From: JANXQE01 sp035651635
GTDB taxonomy: Bacteria; Verrucomicrobiota; Verrucomicrobiia; Limisphaerales; UBA8199
DNA length: 37,747 bases
NCBI GenBank assembly: GCA_035651635.1
Contig: DASRFK010000013.1
Location: 1 to 37,747, forward strand
Direction of reading: 5' to 3'
In this document: in pieces, positions 32,754 through 37,747 of the stretch
How the letters are laid out: every line of letters begins with the position of its first letter
Position numbering within the stretch: position 1 is the stretch's first letter
Program-made: the position numbers and the translations under genes
Notes under the pieces: generated by a model
The model's input: only the letters and a program-made list of their open reading frames with translations
What the model was told of the DNA's origin: nothing
The model's database searches: none

Positions 32754-33926
32754 TCAAGGATGTGGAACTTCGCTTTTCCTCGGCTCAGTTCCTCGAATAC
32801 GATAATTGGTTGTCACGGCGTTAGCTACCACTGGGCCGAGATAAGTGGTCACCTCAGCGGCGCGGACGAATTGTTGTCCGTTGATTTTGCTGGCGGCCAG
32901 CGCATCCGCATTTTCCTTTGTCGTGCGTATCGTCATTACTGTCCGACGAGCTGGCATGGACATCTTAATCGAGGCAGCATTCGGAGCGTAACTTCCAATC
33001 CCTCTTCTGGAAGGTATTTTGGCCGAAGGGGGCGCAGGAATGCCGGAAGCGTCACCTGCAGCTTGTGCAATGGGCTTCGCGTCAGATTCGGGGCGTGTTC
33101 CATTTACAACGACTCCCGAAACGAACGGCAAAACACTTGGCTGGCCGTAAATTGTAACCACCACGCACTCGGTTGCTTTCAAATGCCGCAGATTGGACAC
33201 ATTTTTAAGAACCTCCACAACACGGCTCTTCAGGGTCTCGACGAGTTTGGAATCGTAATGTTCACCGTTTTCGCCGGGCATGGTCCGCCACAGCTCAGAG
33301 TAGGTTTGGCTCGGATCTGTAAGGGCACGCCGGGCCTCTTCCCACTCGGAGTTTGAGTTAGGGGGCGATTGTGGGTTGTCCCGTTCCGACCCCGGTTCCA
33401 CTAAAGGGAATGGGACTCTCAGATTAAGAATCGCGCCAAAACCTTGAATATATTGTGCCTCCACAGAGCGGCCACTGGTTTTGAGAAGCATCGGAATCCC
33501 CAGCTTATACTCATTTTCTTCAGATTGGTCACCCAGCGCCTGTTCAAGGCTTTTGGCCAGAATCAGGGACAGGATGTTTAGATCCTCGGTGATCTCATCG
33601 ATGGTCTTTGGATCCAGCGGACTGAAAGAAATAATAGAGACTGGGTTTGCTGCGTCCCGCGCTGCGACCCTGGCGTAATCCTGGGCGACTTTGATGGAAT
33701 CATAGTCTGGTTTCGTTGGCACAAAGGCTGTTCCTGGGGACGGCGCGATTCCCTTCTGGTAAGCCTCGCGTTGGAGCGAGATCGCTCTGCCGGTCGACAC
33801 CGTGGAGGATTGTGGTTGCCCGACGTCCGCCGCGTTCACGTCGAGGGCGTCGGTAATCTGGGGGTCCGCCCAAGCAAGCGAGAATGCGCAAATCGTGGCG
33901 GTAATTGCTGCCAGTGCAGTCTTCAT
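32754..33926 (-). CDS. Secreted protein of unknown function, last gene of a sigma/anti-sigma operon
   Basis: This is a 390-aa protein with the signal peptide MKTALAAITATICAFSLAWA and cleavage before DPQI. The mature protein has helical stretches (TIDEITEDLNILSLILAKSL), a strand-rich segment (QYIQGFGAILNLRVPFPLV), an acidic/proline linker and a basic C-terminal part. No catalytic motif is recognised. It starts 21 nt after the anti-sigma stop, so it is the third gene of the operon. It is probably an envelope protein controlled by that sigma factor or involved in sensing for it. Proteins with the FGAILNLRVPFPLV segment appear to be conserved in Verrucomicrobiota, from memory only. Confidence 0.8.
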   Translation of the reverse strand: MKTALAAITATICAFSLAWADPQITDALDVNAADVGQPQSSTVSTGRAISLQREAYQKGIAPSPGTAFVPTKPDYDSIKVAQDYARVAARDAANPVSIISFSPLDPKTIDEITEDLNILSLILAKSLEQALGDQSEENEYKLGIPMLLKTSGRSVEAQYIQGFGAILNLRVPFPLVEPGSERDNPQSPPNSNSEWEEARRALTDPSQTYSELWRTMPGENGEHYDSKLVETLKSRVVEVLKNVSNLRHLKATECVVVTIYGQPSVLPFVSGVVVNGTRPESDAKPIAQAAGDASGIPAPPSAKIPSRRGIGSYAPNAASIKMSMPARRTVMTIRTTKENADALAASKINGQQFVRAAEVTTYLGPVVANAVTTNYRIRGTEPRKSEVPHP

Positions 33927-33947
33927 ATGCTTCGATAAGCTTAATGG

Positions 33948-34658
33948 TTATTCATTTCTGATAGTCACCACCGTATCAGCCACAGTATCAGCTAGTTCAT
34001 TAAGTCGGACGCTGTTTTCCTGCAGATCAGTGTCCGCTGCCGAAACAGCGGTTTCCAGGTCCCGTCGCAGCGAGACGTAGTCTGCGATTTGCTGGTTTCT
34101 GACGGTCGTTATCAATTCCAGCAGGCGCCTTTGATGCTCATCCAGTTGTTGATGAACAAGCTGCAAGGTGTCGACGGCTATTCCTGTGCTCTGAGCTGTG
34201 CCTTTCACCGCATCGTCCAAAGCTCCTTTAAACCCCTCGCGTAGTTGCTTTTGGAAATCTTCCTGGGCCTTTCGGTTTGGATCTATAGCAGCCAGTAAAT
34301 CGTTGCGTAGTTGGCCGCGAACTTCTTCGCGAACTCGCTCGGCAATAACCCTCTCCGAAGCGCCAGGCCGAATTGATAGCCGGCCTAAAGTGAATCCAAC
34401 GTACAAAACGATTGCGGCCGCCACCGCCCAGCGCACCACTGTCGTCACTGCAAATGAACGTTTCAGATGCCTTGCTGTCGTGCGAGTTTGATCTTGGTCC
34501 GCCAGTCGTTCAAGCTTTTGCACGCTCCGACGCCAGCCTGCAAGTTCTGCGCTGCAGTCAGGGCACTCCTTAAGATGTTGAAACAGACGGGCCTTATCCT
34601 GAGCGGAGACGTCACCCTCCATGTAAAGCAACCATTCTTCCGGGCGTGGATGATTCAT
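33948..34658 (-). CDS. Zinc-binding transmembrane anti-sigma factor
   Basis: This is a 236-aa protein. The N-terminal zinc-finger motif His28-x3-Cys32-x2-Cys35 (HLKECPDC) is the standard ZAS/zf-HC2 signature that clamps ECF sigma factors. One membrane helix lies at about 72-93 (VVRWAVAAAIVLYVGFTLG). The outer part of about 140 residues is a long coiled coil (VREEVRGQLRNDLLAAID, LQLVHQQLDEHQRRLLELI). The gene begins 39 nt after the sigma factor stop. The probable role is to hold the sigma factor inactive at the membrane and release it on an envelope signal sensed by the coiled coil or by the secreted protein encoded next. Confidence 0.92.
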   Translation of the reverse strand: MNHPRPEEWLLYMEGDVSAQDKARLFQHLKECPDCSAELAGWRRSVQKLERLADQDQTRTTARHLKRSFAVTTVVRWAVAAAIVLYVGFTLGRLSIRPGASERVIAERVREEVRGQLRNDLLAAIDPNRKAQEDFQKQLREGFKGALDDAVKGTAQSTGIAVDTLQLVHQQLDEHQRRLLELITTVRNQQIADYVSLRRDLETAVSAADTDLQENSVRLNELADTVADTVVTIRNE

Positions 34659-34697
34659 AAGGTTTTGATCTAGGTTCCTCTTGTTTTATGAAAAAGC

Positions 34698-35273
34698 TCA
34701 GTTTGTCTTTTTACCCAATTGCGGCTCCAAAACACGGGTAATCTGTGACAATCCGGCCGCTATCCGCGACGCGGCTGTTGTTTCGGGGATTTGCAAAATC
34801 TCAGCAATCTCTCGCAGTTTGAGCCCGTCGCAATATCGAAGGACCAAAGCTGCGCGCTGGATTTCAGGCAAGTGAACAAGGGCCTGGCGGACCAGTTCGC
34901 ACTCCTCGCCTGAAACAAGCCGTTGGTCCGGCGCGGGTTCCTCGGACAGTTTTTCGGCACTGACCTCCTCATCGCTCCTCTCGGCGCTTAGCGAGCATTC
35001 GTTGCGCCGTGTCCTTCGGCGTAACTCGTCATAGCAAAGATTCAGAGCGATGCGCCAAAGCCAAGTGGAGAATTTCGCCTCGGGGCGAAACTCCTTTCGC
35101 TTGGCGAAGACACGAGCGAAGGCTTCCTGGGCAATATCCTCGCCCCGATGAACATCTCCCGTCATACGCGCACAAAGGTTACGGATCGGCCCTTGCCAGC
35201 GCTCGAGGAGTCGTGCGAATGCAACGTGGTCGTCTTGCATCTGGACCCGCCACATAGCCTGTTCGTCGGTCAT
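34698..35273 (-). CDS. ECF-family sigma factor of a sigma/anti-sigma operon
   Basis: The ATG at 35273 gives 191 aa. An upstream start at 35429 would add 52 unmatched residues and overlap the divergent gene. Region 2: DVHRGEDIAQEAFARVF and FSTWLWRIALNLCYDELRRR. Region 4: LPEIQRAALVLRYCDGLKLREI and IPETTAASRIAAGLSQI. It closely resembles the orphan sigma factor at 10054 (MWxVQxxDDHxAFxRL at the start, TWLWRIALNLCY in region 2). It heads the operon sigma, anti-sigma, secreted protein. Many such sigma factors activate their own operon, so the 111-bp divergent region before 35385 is the expected promoter site. Confidence 0.93.
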   Translation of the reverse strand: MTDEQAMWRVQMQDDHVAFARLLERWQGPIRNLCARMTGDVHRGEDIAQEAFARVFAKRKEFRPEAKFSTWLWRIALNLCYDELRRRTRRNECSLSAERSDEEVSAEKLSEEPAPDQRLVSGEECELVRQALVHLPEIQRAALVLRYCDGLKLREIAEILQIPETTAASRIAAGLSQITRVLEPQLGKKTN

Positions 35274-35384
35274 CAACGAATGATGGGCTTGGCCTACTTT
35301 TTGTTGCCCCGAGCGTTCAGACCAATCTTGGTCTTCCTGGTTTCTGGCATAAATGGCCAGCATACCCAGTGCTACGTGCGATGT

Positions 35385-36287
35385 ATGAATTTCCACGAGA
35401 AAATCCCTCTCCAATTTCGGACCCTTCACTTCGCTGTTTTGAGCTTAGTCGTTCTTGTGAGTGGGTGGATCATGAAGGCGCAACTTAGCGATCATTACGG
35501 TGTTGGCATTGACACCATGAACTGGCTCTTTCCGGTCGGTTTGAGATTACTGGTTTCGATAGCGTGCCTGTTGATTTGCATGGTGGTGGCACTCGTCTTC
35601 TGGCGACAGCCAAATCCCCCTCCGTTCTCGGTGTTGCACCGGCCGTTCTCAAGGCCGTTACCACTGCGCGATCAAATTCTCCATTGGATCCCGTCTGCTT
35701 CATCTTGGAGTTGGGTGCCGCGCCTGGAGGATATAGTGCTCGGCAGACGAAAACCGGTCAACGTTTACGCGGACGTCATCGCGCTGCAAGATTCGAGCGT
35801 CGAAGGTCTTCACTCCAGTTTGGCGCTCGGTAGGCCCAGTTTTTCGGACACGAACGGCTTACAAGTTTGGTTCCTTGGCGGTCGCGAGCTCAGATCATTG
35901 CGTGGCACTCTGAAGAGCACGCCTGGAGCTGATTTTTTAAGCCATCCAAGAATTAGCACGGCAGACGGATGTGAATGCTCCATGTTTGTGGGCGAATCCC
36001 ATTGTCCTGAATGGGTCCACCAATGACGTCGGCCTGAAAGCTGCCTTTTCCCGCGGGTTCGCAAGGAATCTACCGACCTGTTTGCGGTGGTTTCGTTCTC
36101 GGAGTTGGTGACCAACCAAACGGGTTTACCACATGGTTCTAACGCAGCCAGCGTCGTCTCGATTCAGACAAACCTGGATTTTGCGGCCAGGCTCCAAGTT
36201 ACGAAGGGAAGCGGTTTCCTCTTGCTGGATGGGAACTCTGTCGGTGCGGCTCGCAAGCGCTTCGGCGCGCTTATCGAATCTCCTTAG
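35385..36287 (+). pseudogene. Broken membrane protein gene with compensating frameshifts
   Basis: From ATG 35385 the frame gives two membrane helices (about residues 12-31 and 48-70). A soluble part follows containing LRSLRGTLKSTPGADFLSHP, a phrase like the 'PG-x-D-x-LS-x-PR' core of secretin-related domains. The frame stops at 36026. The +1 frame from 35998 continues sensibly (VLNGSTNDVGLKAAFS), and the original frame then resumes without stops from about 36049 to 36287 (STDLFAVVSFSELVTNQTG, FLLLDGNSVGAARKRFG). Two opposite shifts within about 50 bp therefore explain the break. It could be a recent pseudogene or a sequence error. Family assignment is tentative. Confidence 0.6.
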
Positions 36288-36415
36288 GACAGAGAGTTTG
36301 TCCCAGGCTTGGCTATGCTGTGGGCATGATTTTGGCAGTGGTAGGCCTTTGTCGGTTTCTTCCTGGGCAGAAGCACCGATTCTCATGATTCTCATGCTTG
36401 CACCTGCTTCTCCTG

Positions 36416-36464
36416 TTGACATTCTACAAGGGCCGAGCGTAGTGTTCCTGCAGACAGCCTAGGA
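36416..36464 (+). promoter_or_regulatory. Promoter-like region and ribosome site before the PadR gene
   Basis: TTGACA at 36416-36421 overlaps the half-site TTCTACA, and a reversed GTAG follows at 36439-36442. This loosely resembles BlaI/PadR-type operators placed over a -35 box. The -10 (TAGTGT, 18-bp spacer) is poor. AGGA at 36461-36464 precedes the PadR ATG at 36471 by six bases and supports that start. Autoregulation is inferred, not shown. Confidence 0.35.
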
Positions 36465-36470
36465 AACGTT

Positions 36471-36803
36471 ATGAGCAAAGACAAAATGGATCTTTTGCAG
36501 GGCACCTTGGACCTGCTGATTCTCAAAGCACTCAAGCTTGGGCCGATGCATGGGTTTGGCATCTCCGTCCTGATTCGGCAAATGTCGGAGGACGTGTTGA
36601 GAGTGGAACAAGGCTCGCTTTATCCCGCCCTGTACCGCTTGGAACGGCAAGGATGGATCAGTTCCGAGTGGGGAGTGTCCGACAATAACCGAAAGGCGAA
36701 GTTCTACAAATTGACAGTCGCTGGACGGAAACAATTAGTCGAGGAAACCTCCAATTGGGAGAAGCTTTCAAGGGCCATTAACCTCATCGTGCGACCAGCC
36801 TAA
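36471..36803 (+). CDS. PadR-family transcriptional regulator
   Basis: This 110-aa protein has the usual length of the short PadR type that accompanies duplicated permeases. The winged helix has LLQGTLDLLILKALKLGPMHG, then GISVLIRQMSEDVLRVEQGS, LYPALYRLERQGWI for the recognition and dimer helices, and the wing NNRKAKFYKLTVAGRKQL. A C-terminal helix follows (SNWEKLSRAINLIV). It would repress or tune the permease gene that starts 13 nt downstream. Its ribosome site AGGAAACG is good. Confidence 0.93.
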   Translation: MSKDKMDLLQGTLDLLILKALKLGPMHGFGISVLIRQMSEDVLRVEQGSLYPALYRLERQGWISSEWGVSDNNRKAKFYKLTVAGRKQLVEETSNWEKLSRAINLIVRPA

Positions 36804-36816
36804 ACTTCCTTGCCCC

Positions 36817-37747
36817 GTGAAATGGAGGCAACAACTTCTGGCCCGATTCCGCAGCCTTTTCCGAAAGGCTGAGCTTGACTCGGAGATGGACGCTGAGATG
36901 CGTTTGCATATCGAACTGCAGAGGCAGGAGAACATCGAGGGTGGTATGGCCCCCGAACAGGCGCATGACGCAGCGGTCCGCGAGTTTGGCTGGTTGGAAT
37001 CCGTCAAAGAGATTTGCCGCGACCAACGTGGGGTAGCTTGGCTGGATAATCTGTTCCAGGATGTGTTCTTTGGTTTGCGGATGCTGCGAAAAGCTCCGGC
37101 TTTCACAGCTGTAGTAATCCTCTCCATGGCCCTTGGTGTTGGCGCTACTACGGCAATTTACAGCGTGGTCAACACCATACTGCTCAATCCGGTTCCGGGG
37201 ACACAACCAGACCGACTCATGCAGATTGCCGAGCAGAATTATACGCAAGGTCTTTTTGCGAAGGAAAACAACATGCCGGCATTTTATGGGGTATCGCCAC
37301 CGGCGCTCGAAGCCTTAGGTGATGCTGGGGATTTCTTCTCTGATTTCGCATGGTTTGACAGCGCTGGCATGGAAAGAAGCGCGGGGGATTTTACTGAAAA
37401 CGAGGGCGGAGCGTGGGTGTCGCCAAACTTCTTCTCACTGCTTCGGGTTCAACCTTTGTTGGGGCGCACTTTTGCCAGAGACGAACTGACGCCCGTCGAC
37501 GAGAATCGGCGGCCTATCGGGGATTCTGTCATTGTCCTGAGTTATTCCTGGTGGCAATCACTGTTCGGCGGCGATCCTTATATCATAGGTAAACGGATTA
37601 AACTCAGCGGGCAGCACTTCACCATCATAGGCGTGATGCCGCGCAGGTTCCAGTTTCCAGCCGGCTACACAAAATTTTGGGTAGCGGCTGAACCGCTGAG
37701 AGAACGACCAAACTTCATGACCCCCGCCAACACTCGCGTGCTGGTGC
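36817..37747 (+). CDS. MacB/FtsX-type duplicated permease, N-terminal part, cut by window end
   Basis: The GTG at 36817 opens a frame that runs without a stop to the window edge (310 codons). The N-terminal helical domain lies at about 1-75 (RSLFRKAELDSEMDAEMRLH, QEAHD-like helix, REFGWLESVKEICRD). Helix 1 follows (FGLRMLRKAPAFTAVVILSM, ALGVGATTAIYSVVNTILLNPVPG), and then the MacB periplasmic core (VSPNFFSLLRVQPLLGRTF, VIVLSYSWWQSLFGG, IGVMPRRFQFP). The intact family is about 800 aa, so roughly 490 residues lie beyond the window. It is linked to the PadR gene 13 nt upstream. Compared with the permease at 21127, it keeps the N-terminal domain that the other lacks. Confidence 0.9.
   Translation, partial: MKWRQQLLARFRSLFRKAELDSEMDAEMRLHIELQRQENIEGGMAPEQAHDAAVREFGWLESVKEICRDQRGVAWLDNLFQDVFFGLRMLRKAPAFTAVVILSMALGVGATTAIYSVVNTILLNPVPGTQPDRLMQIAEQNYTQGLFAKENNMPAFYGVSPPALEALGDAGDFFSDFAWFDSAGMERSAGDFTENEGGAWVSPNFFSLLRVQPLLGRTFARDELTPVDENRRPIGDSVIVLSYSWWQSLFGGDPYIIGKRIKLSGQHFTIIGVMPRRFQFPAGYTKFWVAAEPLRERPNFMTPANTRVLV

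Noticed and set aside
32670..33356. 228-codon plus-strand ORF
   Set aside because: It is antisense to the 390-aa secreted protein, which has a signal peptide and operon context.

Overview
The window looks like chromosomal DNA of a soil or freshwater Verrucomicrobiota bacterium, probably from the Pedosphaera/Limisphaerales side of the phylum. This is inferred from gene style, not from a marker gene. The grounds are: many ECF sigma factors, several with long C-terminal extensions; large secreted proteins ending in a short 'FYRLK' C-terminal domain; a PQQ-like propeller protein with an HNDNARTG motif; a Ser/Thr kinase paired with a sigma factor; and duplicated MacB/FtsX-type permeases with a PadR regulator. 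Shine-Dalgarno sites are mostly weak. There are no rRNA or tRNA genes, no CRISPR array and no intact insertion sequence.

Region by region. 508-9935 (minus strand) holds two paralogous copies of one two-gene module. Each has an ECF sigma factor fused through a membrane segment to a large repeat solenoid (869 and 870 aa), followed about 20 nt later by a membrane-anchored protein made of the same WA-x-x-DP-x-x-A type repeats (548 and 553 aa). A small secreted protein (5060-5530) lies between the copies. 10054-15797 (plus) carries a free ECF sigma factor, a 1075-aa secreted protein and a third membrane-tethered sigma factor with a coiled-coil tail. 15880-17891 (minus) has a decayed sialidase/BNR-like fragment and a secreted propeller plus carbohydrate-binding protein. 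18000-23637 has a repeat-bearing intergenic region, another ECF sigma factor, a HAD-family protein, a small secreted protein, a striking paired-operator promoter and an orphan MacB/FtsX-type permease. 23861-26390 is a tiny secreted peptide, a Ser/Thr kinase and its probable partner sigma factor. 26506-28679 (minus) is a tight three-gene operon: anchored protein, signal peptidase I and PDZ-thioredoxin. 28680-32145 is a structured leader and a PQQ-like propeller protein. 32754-35273 (minus) is a sigma/anti-sigma/secreted-protein operon. 35385-36287 is a broken gene, and 36471 onward is a PadR-permease pair cut by the window end.

The unifying theme is signal transduction across the membrane. Seven ECF-type sigma genes lie within about 35 kb, and they show at least four control styles: fusion to a membrane solenoid (two), fusion to a membrane coiled coil (one), a classical zinc-binding anti-sigma factor (one) and a Ser/Thr kinase partner (one). 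Two have no visible partner. The duplicated tethered-sigma plus solenoid module is the best candidate for an undescribed system.
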